Below are positions 11,380 through 22,081 of a DNA stretch of 64,000 nt, piece after piece. The translations under genes were made by a program, and so were the position numbers. This DNA comes from Symbiodinium natans. Its lineage: Eukaryota; Sar; Dinophyceae; Suessiales; Symbiodiniaceae. A model generated the notes under the pieces. The model was not told where the DNA came from, made no database searches, and saw only the letters and a program-made list of their open reading frames with translations. The stretch is taken from contig CAJNDS010002533.1 of assembly GCA_905221605.1 (NCBI GenBank), positions 132,001 through 196,000 on the forward strand. Reading direction: 5' to 3'. Each line of letters starts with the position of its first letter. The stretch's first letter is position 1.

Positions 11380-12300
11380 GGTGGCAATAGTAATATTCGC
11401 CAGGCCAGAGGGCCCCAGCCGAAGACTACTTTCCATTACGGGAGGTTTTCGGGCCGATGTATGTAAACAAGTCTATATAGGGGGGTCCGGTGATAATAAG
11501 AATGGGGTGGCAATTGTAAAATTTCTCTGAAATTTTTACTGAAAATGGCTTAAGAGTTCCATTGCAGAGAAGACTTTTCAGCTGAGCTGGCTTGAAAGAG
11601 CTCCAAGGCTCAGTCTTTAGAGAAGCAGATCTCGTTTGAGATTGCTTGTCTTCTGAGATTGCTGCAGCTCCAGAACTGCGAGAAACTGCTGTTTCAGGGC
11701 TGTTGCTTCAGAGAAAGCAGGTATCAGGTGTCTTTTGAGATTGCTGCAGCTCCCAGAGGCTGAGAAAGACAGCCTTGCTACGGAGGCCCCTGCTCTCAGA
11801 GCAGCAGAGAAGCCGTGAAAGGGTCCTGGTCGAAGTCTGAAGAGAAGAGTTCCTGAAGCTTAAGACTTCAGCCTTCGGGTCCTGGTCTAAGTCTGAAGAG
11901 ACGAGTCCCTGAAGCTTAAGACTCAGCCTTCGGGTCCTGAAATTCAGGAAACCGCCAGAGGTCTGACAGCAAGGTTTCCTTACTAAAATCCTTATCCGCC
12001 GGAGCTCGAAAACAAGTCCGGCAAGGGTACCCCTTACGGGCCTCCAAAATGACAATAATAAAGGGTGGCAATAATAATTTCGGCGAGGGAGGGAGGGCGA
12101 AGCAAGCAAGCCTCAAGTTTAAATGGCTGCCTTTAATTAAGTCTCAAGACAGGAGTCCCTTAAGCTTAAGACTTCAGCCTTCGGGTCCTGGTCTAAGTCT
12201 CAAGACAAGAACCCCTGAAGCTTAAGACTTCAGCCTTCGGATCCTGGAACTCAGGAAACCGCCAGAGATCTGAGAGCAGGGTTTCCTTACCTAGAACCTC
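11380..12300. repeat. Complex direct-repeat block
   Basis: Contains two ~160 bp direct repeats (about 11,826-11,985 and 12,139-12,297) built from 55-60 bp subunits with GAAGCTTAAGACTTCAGCCT, plus two copies of TGAGATTGCTGCAGCTCC near 11,656 and 11,737 and three GGGTGGCAATA motifs near 11,382, 11,506 and 12,063. ORFs across it reflect the repetition. Confidence 0.7.
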
Positions 12301-12651
12301 TTGACCCCCCCCAGACCCCCAGACCCCCAGAATCCTCACAATTGACACCCCCTCTTTTTTTCCACCCCCTCCAAGCCCCGGGGACCAAAACAAGATTTGG
12401 GGGGGGGGGGGTGGGTTTATTAAAGCGACCCTAACATTAGGGATGGGAGATTTATGGGAGATTTAACACGCAAATCTTGTCCAACCTCGCGCATGGCCCC
12501 TTCAACCCGAAAATCCTAAACCAGAAAAAAACCCAGAACCCCCCCAACACCCCACAAACCCTAAAAACCCCAAAGCCGCAGAATCCGAAACCCTAGGCCT
12601 GCCACCCTAAACCCTAAACCCTAGACCGGGGGCTGTTAGGGGGTTTAAGAC

Positions 12652-12672
12652 CGGATCGAACTTTGGCACGAC
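12652..12672 (-). CDS. Gene 0 exon 5, VVPKFDP
   Basis: A 21 nt, phase 0 to 0 block between GAG|G and CCG|GT, with CCCTAAA to its left and TTTAGGG to its right. It is short, so the call rests on flanks and phase. Confidence 0.36.
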
Positions 12673-13030
12673 CTCAGGCACGTCTGAGGCGAGGCTGCCC
12701 CGGTCTAGGGTTTAGGGTTTAGGGTTTGGGGTTTGGGGTTTGGGGCTTGGGGTTTGGGGTTTATGGTTCAAGGTTTAGGGTTCAGGGTGCGCCCTTTTCC
12801 CGGTAAGCCTCAAACCCAATACCCCTTGCACTTCGCAATCTCGGTCAGCAATGGTCGCTTACCCACTGGTTGAAGATCCGGGGCCAAACGACAGGGAAAT
12901 TAGGTTCAGGGTTTTAGGTTTAGGGTTTCGGGATACGAGGTGCTTTAACCCCTTCGCCCCGAACAACTTCAGTCCCCAAACACCTTAACCTCCTCCCTGC
13001 CGCAACTTCTCCTCAACAACGGCCCCTGTA

Positions 13031-13128
13031 CCCGGAGAGTACCCCTTAATGAAGGAAAACACACCTTAAATGATCTAGGGATCCTAAATATGATCTGCAG
13101 TCTGTTCATTTATAGGTCTCTTTGGGCT
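13031..13128. repeat. HP-C hairpin element
   Basis: CCCGGAGAGTACCCCTTAAT ... TAGGTCTCTTTGGGCTG, with the AGGGATCCTAAATATGATC centre. Confidence 0.6.
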
Positions 13129-13156
13129 GTACCCTAGTACCCTAGCACTAACACCC

Positions 13157-13289
13157 TACTTGGAAGTTCATGGTACTTATTAAACAATAACATAACTGTA
13201 CTTGTAACCCATTTATAAGCCCCTTAAGTGCCCTAATATGGTAACAAGTACAGTTGTAAGAGTACAGTTATAATTGAACCTCCAAGTAC
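13157..13289. repeat. HP-B hairpin element
   Basis: TACTTGGAAGTTCATGGTAC pairs with GAACCTCCAAGTA; internal CCCCTTAAGTGCCCTAATAT. Confidence 0.78.
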
Positions 13290-13302
13290 ATGCGGTCCTT
13301 GC

Positions 13303-13341
13303 CTTAGTGGGCGCTGCCTTTGCTTTGGCCTTTGCCTTGCC
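13303..13341 (-). CDS. Gene 0 exon 4, GKAKAKAKAAPTK
   Basis: A 39 nt, phase 0 to 0 exon between CAG|G and AAG|GC. It repeats the AK motif of exon 2, perhaps from internal exon duplication. An HP-B element ends about 14 bp to its left. Confidence 0.52.
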
Positions 13342-13418
13342 CTGAGGACGAGGTCGCAGGGATAAGAATAGGGTTGTTGTAGTACAGCTTCTTCTTGCAA
13401 GAGTAATGTAGGAATAAA

Positions 13419-13490
13419 TGGTTCCCTTTTGGGGTGTATAAGGGAACCCGAACCCTGAAAAAGGGAACAAGGGCCTACTCGGGTCCTGGA
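13419..13490. repeat. HP-D partial element
   Basis: GGTTCCCTTTTGGGGTGTAT ... AACAAGGGCCTACTCGGGTC; left terminus missing. Confidence 0.5.
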
Positions 13491-13809
13491 TGAATAGTTC
13501 TTCCGACCCCTACATTGTATGAGGGGCTTTTCAAACCTAGCCCTTAAGGGTCCATGCTGCGATGGTCTGGGGTTTCTTGGTAGCCCAGTAACCATATGAC
13601 AATAAGGGCACCCTTTTTTTTGGGGTTGGTTAACTTTATAAAGGAACCCATAACCCAAAAACGGGTAAAGTGTACCACTGGGCAACCAGGGTTTAGGGTT
13701 TAGGGTTTCAACCCTAAACCCTAAACCAAAAACCCTAAACCCTAAACCGGGGGGGGGCGGGGGCAGGAAGGGGGGGGGGGGGGGGGGGAGGAAGGGGGGC
13801 TGGTTCAGC

Positions 13810-13836
13810 CTTGGCCACGACCTTCATGGCCTTGCC
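13810..13836 (-). CDS. Gene 0 exon 3, GKAMKVVAK
   Basis: A 27 nt, phase 0 to 0 exon between CAG|G and AAG|GC. It lies between a CCCTAAA plus poly-G tract on the left and TTTAGGG/TGTTAGGG repeats on the right. The Lys/Ala/Met texture resembles dinoflagellate KAMK-type segments. Confidence 0.5.
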
Positions 13837-14457
13837 CTGGCCGCAGCAGGAGTTTCGGGCTCGCTTTGTAAGGATTGACTGGGTTTGGGTGTTAGGGTTT
13901 AGGGTTTAGGGTGTTAGGGTGTTAGGGTGTTAGGGTGTTAGGGTGTTAGGGTGTTAGGGTTTAGTATCTGAGGACCCTAAATACCATGTTTGCAAGCAAC
14001 CTAGACCTAAACCCTAATCCCAAAAAAAACCTGGGGGCTGTTTAACCGAGCTTTTACTAAGTTACTAACTGCACAACGGGCAAGCAAGAGCACGACTGGG
14101 GAAGCCCGCCTTATCAGGGATAGAAGAAGGGATTCCCCAGAGGACATACTTAAGTTCTAAGGGCAGTTTCATGCGCCCTCAATATGGTCCCCTACCTCCC
14201 TTAGAGGGCTCTGAAGTATGGGCCCTTTGGTTTTGCAGGGTACATAAGGGGTATATAAGAGGTCCCCTATTTTGAGGGACCATGTAACACCCTAAGATAA
14301 GTGGGCCCTACATGACCTTTAGTCCCGTGATAGCCTCCAACACAGGAGAGTCGGGGGGCCCAAGGCTGGTAGGCCTTGTTAGGGCTCATCAGGGAGGGTG
14401 CCGGGGAGGTTTGGGATTTAGGGTTGAGGGTTTAGGGTTAAGGTTTAGGGTTTAGGG

Positions 14458-14553
14458 TTTAGGGGTTTAGGGGTTTAGGGGTTTAGGGGTTTAGGGGTTT
14501 AGGGGTTTAGGGGTTTAGGGGTTTAGGGGTTTAGGGGTTTAGGGGTTTAGGGA
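14458..14553 (+). repeat. Homogeneous octamer array (TTTAGGGG)n
   Basis: About 12 consecutive TTTAGGGG units, next to ordinary TTTAGGG units. A mirrored CCCCTAAA array lies at 44,211. Confidence 0.9.
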
Positions 14554-14743
14554 CGTAATCCAATTTGTTTGACTTGGCTTCGGAACACTGGACCCTGAAT
14601 CCCCCCAAATTCTTGCAGTGTGGAAGGCTTACATACAACTTCGGGGCTCTAAACTTGCCAAGCCCTAAACCCTAAACCCTAACCCCTAAACCCCTAAACC
14701 CCAAACCCTAAACCCTAAACCCCCCAAACCCCCGCCAACGCGC

Positions 14744-14780
14744 CTTGGCTGCGGCCTTGGCCTTTGCCTTCGCCTTGGCC
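14744..14780 (-). CDS. Gene 0 exon 2, AKAKAKAKAAAK
   Basis: A 37 nt exon between CAG|G and AAG|GC; after the split Arg it reads AKAKAKAKAAAK in phase 0. CCCTAAA lies immediately left and TTTAGGG immediately right. The composition is unlike the surrounding repeats. It may form a flexible basic tail of the histone-like or nucleic-acid-binding type. Confidence 0.55.
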
Positions 14781-15175
14781 CTGGCCACCCCGCTTAGGGT
14801 TTAGGGTTTAGGGTTTTAGGGTTTAGGGTTTTAGGGTTTTGGGGTTTTAGGGTTTGCTTCTAAACCTCCTAAAAGTTTAACTTTTAGGCCTAATTGTAGT
14901 TTCCATAAAACCCAAAAGGTTAAAGTCCTAAGAGCCAGCCAGAAGAAAGCCAAGTAAAGGACTTACTATTGTAGGCTACTGTACTGGAGCCTGTAAGGAC
15001 CCATCATTTGAGCGTCAGCTGAGTAACCTGGATGTACAGGGTTTAGGGTGTAGGGCCTAGGGCCTAGGAGGTTGGGGGTTAGGGTTGTTTGCTGGAGCGT
15101 TTGGCTCGTTTCTTTCGTCTCAAGGGGTGCTCCTCATCCGTGCAGAGTAGGCATGAAAAGCCCTACAAAAACCTC

Positions 15176-15360
15176 CCCAAAGAGCCCCATGAACAGCGCT
15201 TGAATAAGGAAGATACCTTAAATGAAATACTGTAGGGATCCTTGAAATAAATTTGAGGTATACCCCAAACCCTAAATCCCAAACCCTAACTGCTGAAGTA
15301 AGGATCCCTGCATACTTATAAGGTATACTTCCTTAAGGAGTATCGGGCTTTCTGAGCTGA
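15176..15360. repeat. HP-C element interrupted by CCCTAAA variants
   Basis: Ends CCCCAAAGAGCCCC and GGAGTATCGGGCTTTCTGAG; the centre holds ACCCCAAACCCTAAATCCCA between two GGATCC-bearing arms. Confidence 0.62.
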
Positions 15361-15656
15361 GGCAACCCCGAGCCCTTCGAACTCAAAAACAATACCTAGA
15401 CCGCCAAAGTCCAGGGTTTCGGGTGCATAGGGATATGGGTCATTTTGAGGGGTCCAAGTACATCTGTCAGTGGAGATCCACCATGAAAAAACAACGACTG
15501 AGCAATGTTCCTTAACTGCGAGAATTCTATACTAACCCCCACCCTGACTGCCCCGCTCACCCACAAGTCCCGATGTTGAAAGTTATGTTGGCTGCAGGAT
15601 CCCCCGCAATGAATTCAATAGACCCTAAGAAAACCTAAGCCCTAAACCAGTCACCT

Positions 15657-15760
15657 TGGGATGTTCCCCCCTTATACTAACAGTCCTTACTAGGCATCAT
15701 AATAGGGAGTACTATAATCCCTACTAAGGACTGTTCTATAGTATAAGGGGGAACATCCCA
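15657..15760. repeat. HP-A hairpin element at a gene 0 intron end
   Basis: TTGGGATGTTCCCCCCTTAT pairs with ATAAGGGGGAACATCCCA. It lies just inside the first intron of gene 0, about 30 bp from the donor. Confidence 0.8.
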
Positions 15761-15791
15761 ACATCCACTCACCCCAAAAAGCCACCCAAGC

Positions 15792-15811
15792 CGCTTTGCT
15801 TTCGGAGGCAT
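15792..15811 (-). CDS. Gene 0 exon 1 (start codon), Lys/Ala-rich protein
   Basis: ATG at 15,811 reads MPPKAK plus two bases (CG) to a GC donor. The next exon begins with G, completing CGG (Arg), so the protein starts MPPKAKR followed by an AK run. Starts of this type are common in Lys/Ala-rich dinoflagellate proteins. An HP-A hairpin lies about 30 bp downstream in the intron. Confidence 0.55.
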
Positions 15812-16649
15812 CGCTGGACGACTCAGAAGGCGCTGCGGGGAGCCCGTGAGCCAAGCTTCTTGAGCGGACGCACTTTGTGGTGCGGCTTGGGGTTTAGGGT
15901 TTAGGGTTTAGGGTTTAGGGTTTAGAGCTTAGGGTTTAGGGTTAGGTTGTTTAAAGGTCCAGGGCGGAGTCTTCAGCCTTAGGGTTTGAAGGTTCGGGGT
16001 TTCGGGCCTTCTTGTTTCAGGTTTCAGGCCTCACGCTTAGGGTTTTTGCGCACCCTTCATGGTTAAGCGCGACCTTTAAGCGCGGCCTTGATTTTGGACT
16101 TCCAGGACCATGTCGAAACTCTAGGGCACAATATGAAATTTTCAACCTAAAATCTAAGCCCTAAAGCCTATAAACCCTAAAGGGGTTTTAGAGGCCAAGC
16201 ACGCTGCCAAAATGCCACGCTCAGCGATTTGTCGTCCCGATTGGGTCTGCTGCGATGCTGCCCGTTTTCGGCAGAGCAGAGCTGTGCCGTGATGCACAGT
16301 GAGAAGTGTCCGTAAACCCCCAAAACCCTAAAGGCTCAATGAGGGTTTAGCGTGCAGGGTTAGGGTTTAGGGTTTAACTCTCAACACAGTAAGGATGCAA
16401 AGCATTCGAAAGTCTGAAGGCTGAGGTAAAAATTCCTTCAACCTCAAGACGGCCAAGGCTTCCCAATTTCAAACCGCAAAGCACCAGCAACCACTGAAGC
16501 ACAACTCCCTGTAGCTCCAAGGTTTGGGGTTTTAGGGTTTAGGGTTCACCCTGACCACCGTTTTAAATATATTCCCTGAAAGCCTAAACCCTAAACCCTA
16601 AACCCCAAACCCTAAACCCTATTCCCTGATGCCTCTGAAAGAAACCCAG

Positions 16650-16718
16650 CTACTCTGGGGGCACTTGGTTCGCTTCTGCCAGAACCCGATCAGCCAGTCG
16701 AGTCCGACGCTCCCTGGC
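16650..16718 (-). CDS. Probable terminal exon of gene 1, ends in TAG
   Basis: A 69 nt block starting CAG|G, phase 0, reading ARERRTRLADRVLAEANQVP then PE and a TAG stop at 16,650. It lies between CCCTAAA (left) and TTTAGGG (right). Its place, just before the start of gene 0 at 15,811, suits the last exon of gene 1, but a GC donor at GCAGAA|GC could also end it early. The assignment to gene 1 is an inference. Confidence 0.42.
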   Translation of the reverse strand, partial: ARERRTRLADRVLAEANQVPPE

Positions 16719-16805
16719 CTGCGGAGGTTTAGGGTTTAGGGTTTAGGGTTTAGGGCTTATAGGGTTTAGGGTTTAGGGTTTAGGGCTCTCGCCCTTGGAA
16801 GGTTT

Positions 16806-17030
16806 GGGATGGTCCCCCTTATACTCACAGTCCTTAATAGGGATTCTAATACAAGGAGGCCCCCCCCCCCCCCCAGTTATAAGTAGAGTTATGAGGATCC
16901 TAGATTAGGTTATAAGGATCCTAAACTAAGTTAGAAGTCCCTTATAACTAATTATAGTTAGTGTAGCAAGGCCTCCCCTCCTTGTAGGGGGTACTAGAAT
17001 CCCCATCAAGAACTTTTTCAGGGCATGGGA
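16806..17030. repeat. HP-A element with a nested second element
   Basis: The left HP-A arm (GGGATGGTCCCCCTTATACT, TCCTTAATAGGGATTCTA) is separated from the right arm (GGGGGTACTAGAATCCCCAT) by an unrelated 130 bp palindromic insert. The far right arm is degraded. Confidence 0.7.
16853..16985. repeat. Nested inverted-repeat element (ACAAGGAGGCC ends)
   Basis: Starts ACAAGGAGGCC, ends GGCCTCCCCTCCTTGT, with a poly-C run and AGTTATAAGTAGAGTTAT arms. A half copy occurs at 35,485-35,545. It was inserted into the HP-A loop. Confidence 0.65.
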
Positions 17031-17635
17031 CTCAGGGTGATCAATCATTGAAGGACGTGCTGGTGAGGTCAGCGCTGCAGACCCTAAACCCTACACCGCG
17101 GGGAGTGCCCTAAACCCTAAACCCTAAACCCTAAACCTAAACCCTAAATCGAACGTTTTTGGTTCCCGTTTGCTTGAGGTTAACCCTAGGTACAGCTCTT
17201 CGTGTTGAGATCATCATTTGCCGGCCCTCGTCGCCAAATCGCAATCTGGCCCTCCCAGCCCTATAGACCCTATACGCCCTGATTGAAGCTGGGGTCATGA
17301 GCACAATCACCGGAACTACGTATATGCTGAGGCAGCACATTCAGTAGCTCCTTTTTTGGGTTAGTTGTGGGGGACTCTAAAACCCTAAGCCCTAAGCCCT
17401 AAGCCCTAAACCCTAAACCCTAAACCCTAAAAAGGCACAACAGAGGCACCCTTGAGGCACACTTCCAGCGACTAAACTACGAAGCCTGACAAGCCCTCAA
17501 CTCTACCCCAATCGCTATAAAAACCTGCTGAACCCTAAACATGCCTAAACCCTAAACCCTAAAAGCTAAACCCTAAACTCTAATCCCTAAACCCTAAACC
17601 CTAAACCCTAAACCTTAACTCTAAACCCGAAGCCC

Positions 17636-17765
17636 CAAAACACCCAAACCATCATGAACCCTGGCTCTGCACCGGGGACGCCGACACGAATCTGCATCTT
17701 CCCGCTGAAGTAGGAGCGGTTGTGCTTGGCTTCCCCGTAGGATTCAACTCGGCGGGGCTTTGAGG
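17636..17765 (-). other. Open block, possible exon (KMQIRVG)
   Basis: The minus strand reads PRRVESYGEAKHNRSYFSGK then MQIRVGVPGAEPGF without a stop, between CCCTAAA on the left and degenerate TTTAGGG on the right. Codon texture looks real, but no AG|G boundary was found. It falls within the span of gene 1. Confidence 0.35.
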
Positions 17766-18123
17766 TTCTAGGGCTTTTTAAGGCGTTGGGGCCTATAGGG
17801 GTTTTTTAGGGCTTAGGACCTCAAAAGAGTTTCACAAGTTCTGGGGCAAAAACCATGAATTTTCGGGTCTAAGGTGGGGCTTAAGAGTTCAGGACCTTGC
17901 GACTTAACCCTCACTCTGGTACATGGGATTCGCATCAGTGAACTTTCACAGTGCTACGCGCTGAAAGCCCGTTTAGGGTTTAGAGGGTTCAAGGGTGTAG
18001 TACAGCAGCCTTATTTCCGCAGCCTTATTTCCGCAACTACCGTCTGAACCATCTTGCTTTTGAAAGGCCGACTGAAACCCCAAACGCTGTTGAACAATGA
18101 CCCAGTAAGCACGTTCAATACAG

Positions 18124-18240
18124 GGGCCTTAAGAATTAGAATTGTTTTTTTTTTGGGGGGGGGCGGGGGTCACTATAGTATAACTATACAGGGACCATAA
18201 AGGAATACGATTAGTAACTACTCCGACCCCTGTATTAGCC
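18124..18240. repeat. HP-H element
   Basis: GGGGCCTTAAGAATTAGAAT ... CACTATAGTATAACTATACA ... CTACTCCGACCCCTGTATTA, with a T/G homopolymer run where others read GGGTTTTGGGG. Confidence 0.6.
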
Positions 18241-19498
18241 CACAAGCTCCGTCACTTGGCGCCCGGCCCCCAATCTTGCGTTCCGCGTACTTGTCGACAA
18301 CCTCGGTTTGGGCGGGAGGGTATCGGAGTTGCCCCGACAAGGGACAGGCCAAAATACCCCGAAGGGCAGGACTTCCAAGCACCAGGCGTACTTCCGCCGA
18401 AGCAGGTAGTCCTTCATGTGCTGGCCTCTGCCGCAAGGAGGGGCTCCGTAGTTTTGTCGAGTTATCAGGACCCTAAACTGGGTTGGAAGTACATTAAAAT
18501 CTAGGTTCCAAGTCCCTTACCACTAAGCTCAGGCTCTCGAAGTCGCAAAAGCCTACGCTCGGAACTCTATCTTGACGCCTACCTGGCCAAACAAGGAATG
18601 CACACACAAACCAGGTTGAGAATCCACACACAAACGGTAGAAAGGGTAGTTGGGCTCTCAGAGAAAATGTCAGGGCTTAGATAGCGTGCAAGACCGGTGT
18701 AAGGCAAGAAAAGGGCTTCCGGGGTTTAGGGGCTGGGGCTTTGCTTCAGGGATTTGGCGTTTAGGGCCTAGGGGTGCTCAGGGGTTTGCGGCAAGCCTTG
18801 TGCCTTAACAACAGGGTGTAAGACTATGCTTAGCCAATAATAAGGTCCATTGCCTTGTATCTGCGTGCAACTTAACAGGCTACTTCTAGGTACAACCAGA
18901 CGAGATCCTGAAATGAAGCCAACTAGGGTTTAGGGTTTAGGGCTTGGGGACTCAGAACCAGCCCTTGGTCATCCTAAACTCCACAAACCTTATAAACCCT
19001 CTAAACCTTTCAAACCCTCAAGTGCTACAAAGCCCCATAAAGCCCATAAATTCCCATACACCCTCCAAACCCTGCACCCGCAGCCCGCCTTTCTCATCCA
19101 GCGCATCCACCTCTGCCTGCTTCTGTCTGAGTTCCTCCTTAGCGGCGAGCAATGTGACGGACAAGCCGGGGGTGGCGGAGGGGTGGTGGGGGGACTCGGG
19201 TTTAACCCCCCCAAACCCTGGACCATAAACTTAAACCTCAACCTTGCATGGGAGGAGGGTTAGAGGCAAACCCTTCGAGCGGTTACGGTAGTTGGCGGCC
19301 TCTTGGGTCGGCGGCCTGAGCTGGAGGCTCTTAAAGCCCGGGCACGCCCCCGTGGTCCGACGTCGCTACCTGCAAACCCTATGACACCCAATAAAAAGAT
19401 TTTTTCTGCCTATCCCTAAACCCTACACCCCGCAACAAAAAAAAAACAATCAACCCGGAAACCTGGACCTGGGGTCTGTGCGCGCAGGCGTGGCAGCT

Positions 19499-19519
19499 CC
19501 TGGAGAAGCGCGCGCCACT
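19499..19519 (-). CDS. Possible exon, EWRALLQ
   Basis: A short phase 0 block between GAG|G and CAG|GA, inside a longer open GC-rich stretch (about 19,452-19,538, reading EQGHEEWRALLQELPRLRAQ). CCCTAAA lies on the left and TTTAGGG on the right. The exact boundaries are uncertain; the true exon could be the longer one. Confidence 0.32.
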
Positions 19520-19679
19520 CCTCGTGGCCTTGTTCTGTGGGTTTAGGGTTTAGGCTTAGGGCTTTGCGGTCAGGGCCTCGGGTTTAGGGTTTAAGTTCAG
19601 GCTTTAGGCCCTAAACTTTAGGGTAAGGGTTTAGGGTTTTAAAGTTCGTAAGTTGTGCATGGTGGTGCCCTCAAAAGCT

Positions 19680-19800
19680 TGAAGTGTACCTGAATTGTTG
19701 GATATGTATATATATATATAGAAAACTATTTTTATATTTATATTATTTATATTTATATTTATACTCATATTTATATATTTATATTTATATTTATACGTGC
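19680..19800. repeat. AT-rich microsatellite (TTTATA)n
   Basis: TATATA run followed by TATTTATATTTATATT-type units. Confidence 0.85.
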
Positions 19801-19891
19801 GCACACCCGTTCTGGATGCTACAAGGTTGCTCTAGGTAGGGCGTAGGGTTTGGGGCTTAGCATTTCAGGTATCGAGTTCAGGGTGTTTAGG

Positions 19892-20154
19892 CCAGGAATG
19901 GCATATGTTGTCGTCTGCGACGTGCAATGCTGACGACAACATGTAACACATTGCGGGGATGAGGATTCTGTCCCCGTTGAGGATACCAGCTGCGGACGCA
20001 ACCACCCAGGTACTCCTCATAGCAGGTACGTTTGCACGTCTGCTACTCATGGTCTTCGTTGGTCGCAGCATGAGTAGCAGATCTGGGACCCCCTGCATGA
20101 AATCGAAAAACGGGCGTGACCCCAATCCTGCATGTACAGCAGGTTACACACACA
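19892..20154. repeat. Left member of a 264 bp direct repeat pair
   Basis: Starts CCAGGAATGGCATATGTTGT and ends GGTTACACACACA. The copy at 20,790 differs at only a few positions. It contains an internal inverted repeat TGTTGTCGTC / GACGACAACA. See the finding on a possible LTR-like element. Confidence 0.85.
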
Positions 20155-20789
20155 TGCCCCCAAAGGGCGGACGGGAAAAAGACAGGTCAGACGTCTTGAA
20201 GCGGAGAACGGGCGAGGTAGATCATCACCACAACCAGAGGGAGTTCAGCAACACTTTACCAACATTAGCAGAAGAGACATGCTAACTCATGCACATGAAC
20301 AACAACGACAGGAGGTGCAGAGGAAGTTCACCAACAACAACAAGAGGGAGGACAACACCACTTTACCAACATTAGCGGAAGCTACCTGTTCACAGCTGGC
20401 GGCGCATTACCAAAACCACAAAGCGGTGCCGTCCGGGTACCCCTGCGTCTGCAAGTTGGATGATCCCGATGACATGTCTGTGCTCGCACTCACTCATGCC
20501 ACAAAGCCTACTGCAGATGATCCCGATGAATGAGTACCTCAGTCAGCAGAGCTCAGTCAATCCCGGATGCCCGGGTCTTCTGGGATCTGGCCCCGTGACG
20601 GGACAACACGCCAGAACCATACACACGTTGACTTGTCTGGAACTGATGAGACGGACGACTGGACAACATCAAGCACAGTCAGTGACTATCGTCGTCATTG
20701 TTTGGGCTAGGTTTCAGGCCCCAGATCAGACCAGAGGAATGATCGTTGGGATGCGGGTTCTGTCCCTTGTGTCGTCGTCGTGCCAGACA
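20155..20789. other. Sequence between the direct repeats
   Basis: About 635 bp, no telomere tracts. It contains a twice-occurring motif CACTTTACCAACATTAGC (20,254 and 20,361). ORFs of 130-170 codons cross it and run into the repeats, but no conserved motif such as reverse transcriptase or integrase is visible. Confidence 0.5.
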
Positions 20790-21053
20790 CCAGGAATGGC
20801 ATATGTTGTCGTCTGCGACGTGCAATGCAGACGACAACATGTAACACATTGCGTGGATGAGGATTCTGTCCCCGTTGAGGATACCAGCTGCGGACGCAAC
20901 CACCCAGGTACTCCTCATAGCAGGTACGTTTGCACGTCTGCTACTCATGGTCTTCGTTGGTCGCAGCATGAGTAGCAGATCTGGGACCCCCTGCATGAAA
21001 TCGAAAAACGGGCGTGACCCCAATCCTGCATGTACAGCAGGTTACACACACAC
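20790..21053. repeat. Right member of the 264 bp direct repeat pair
   Basis: Same sequence as 19,892-20,154 apart from a few substitutions (for example GCTGACG/GCAGACG and GCGGGGA/GCGTGGA). Confidence 0.85.
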
Positions 21054-21129
21054 AAGCCATACCACAGACAAAATCCCAAACAAAGCCCCCAATCGCGAAA
21101 GCCGAAACCCAAAAGCTCGGCGCCCCAAG

Positions 21130-21262
21130 CCCAAAGAGCCCATTATGCCCTTAAATAAGGAATATACCTGATAAATCCGTATTGACTAAGGATCCCTGTC
21201 TTATTTGAAGTATCGACCGATATTCCTTGAATTTCAGGGGAATAACAGGGCTCTCTGGGAAG
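21130..21262. repeat. HP-C hairpin element
   Basis: CCCAAAGAGCCCATTATGCC ... ACAGGGCTCTCTGGGA; the AAGGAATATACC and GATATTCCTT arms pair. Confidence 0.68.
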
Positions 21263-21607
21263 CTCCTCCCCAAGCCCGACAACATCTGCGGAGCCCCTAG
21301 ACCCCAGACCCAGATACACCCTAAACGGCTTAGGGTTCAGGGTTTAGGGTTTAGGGTTTAGGGTGTAGGGAAAAACCCAGCAAAACAAGGTCAAGAAGGT
21401 TGTTTGAGGAACCCCCCCCCCCCCCCCCCCCCCCAGCCTGAGTCCCTAACACCCTCCACCCCACACCGAGCACGCGGGCGGAGGAAGAGAAGGGGACGCT
21501 GACGGAAGTCCGTAGCACAAAGCAGCGTCTCAGGCCTGTAAGGTTTAGGGTTTAGGGTTTAGGGTTTAGGGTTTAGGGTTTAGGGTTTAGGGTTTAGGGT
21601 TTAGGGT

Positions 21608-21738
21608 TACTTGGAGGTTCATGGTACTCATCAAACAAGTATAACTGTACGTATAACCCACTCATAAGCCCCTTAAGTGCCCGAATATGGGTATAAGTAC
21701 AGATAAAAGTACAGATCTAATTCGTTAGCAAGTACCAT
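21608..21738. repeat. HP-B hairpin element
   Basis: TACTTGGAGGTTCATGGTAC at left; the right end runs into a TATATA microsatellite and loses the GAACCTCCAAG terminus. TTTAGGG repeats abut the left end. Confidence 0.7.
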
Positions 21739-21929
21739 ATATATATATATCTATAAACTATGTATATGTATATGTATATATATGTGTATATACACCTTAT
21801 GTAGTCCCTTTATCACTCAGTAGCCCCTAAATAACCCCTGAGGTCCCTTACAAGGGTCCCTCCTTGGGTCCCTTGATTTTGGCAGCCTTTCAAGGGATGA
21901 GGACTCATACCCCTAAGGTTGTACCCCTA

Positions 21930-22081
21930 ACTTGAAGCTTCATGGTACTTACTAACCAATTATAACTGTACTTATAACCCTACTTATAATACCCCTAAAG
22001 GGCCTTATAGGGGTTATCCCAATTATAAGTAGGGTTATAAGCCCAGTTATAATTGGTTAGTAAGTACCATGAACCTTCAAG
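21930..22081. repeat. HP-B hairpin, long arms
   Basis: ACTTGAAGCTTCATGGTACT pairs with AGTACCATGAACCTTCAAG, and TTACTAACCAATTATAACTG with CAGTTATAATTGGTTAGTAA. It is one of the best-preserved palindromes here. Confidence 0.82.
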
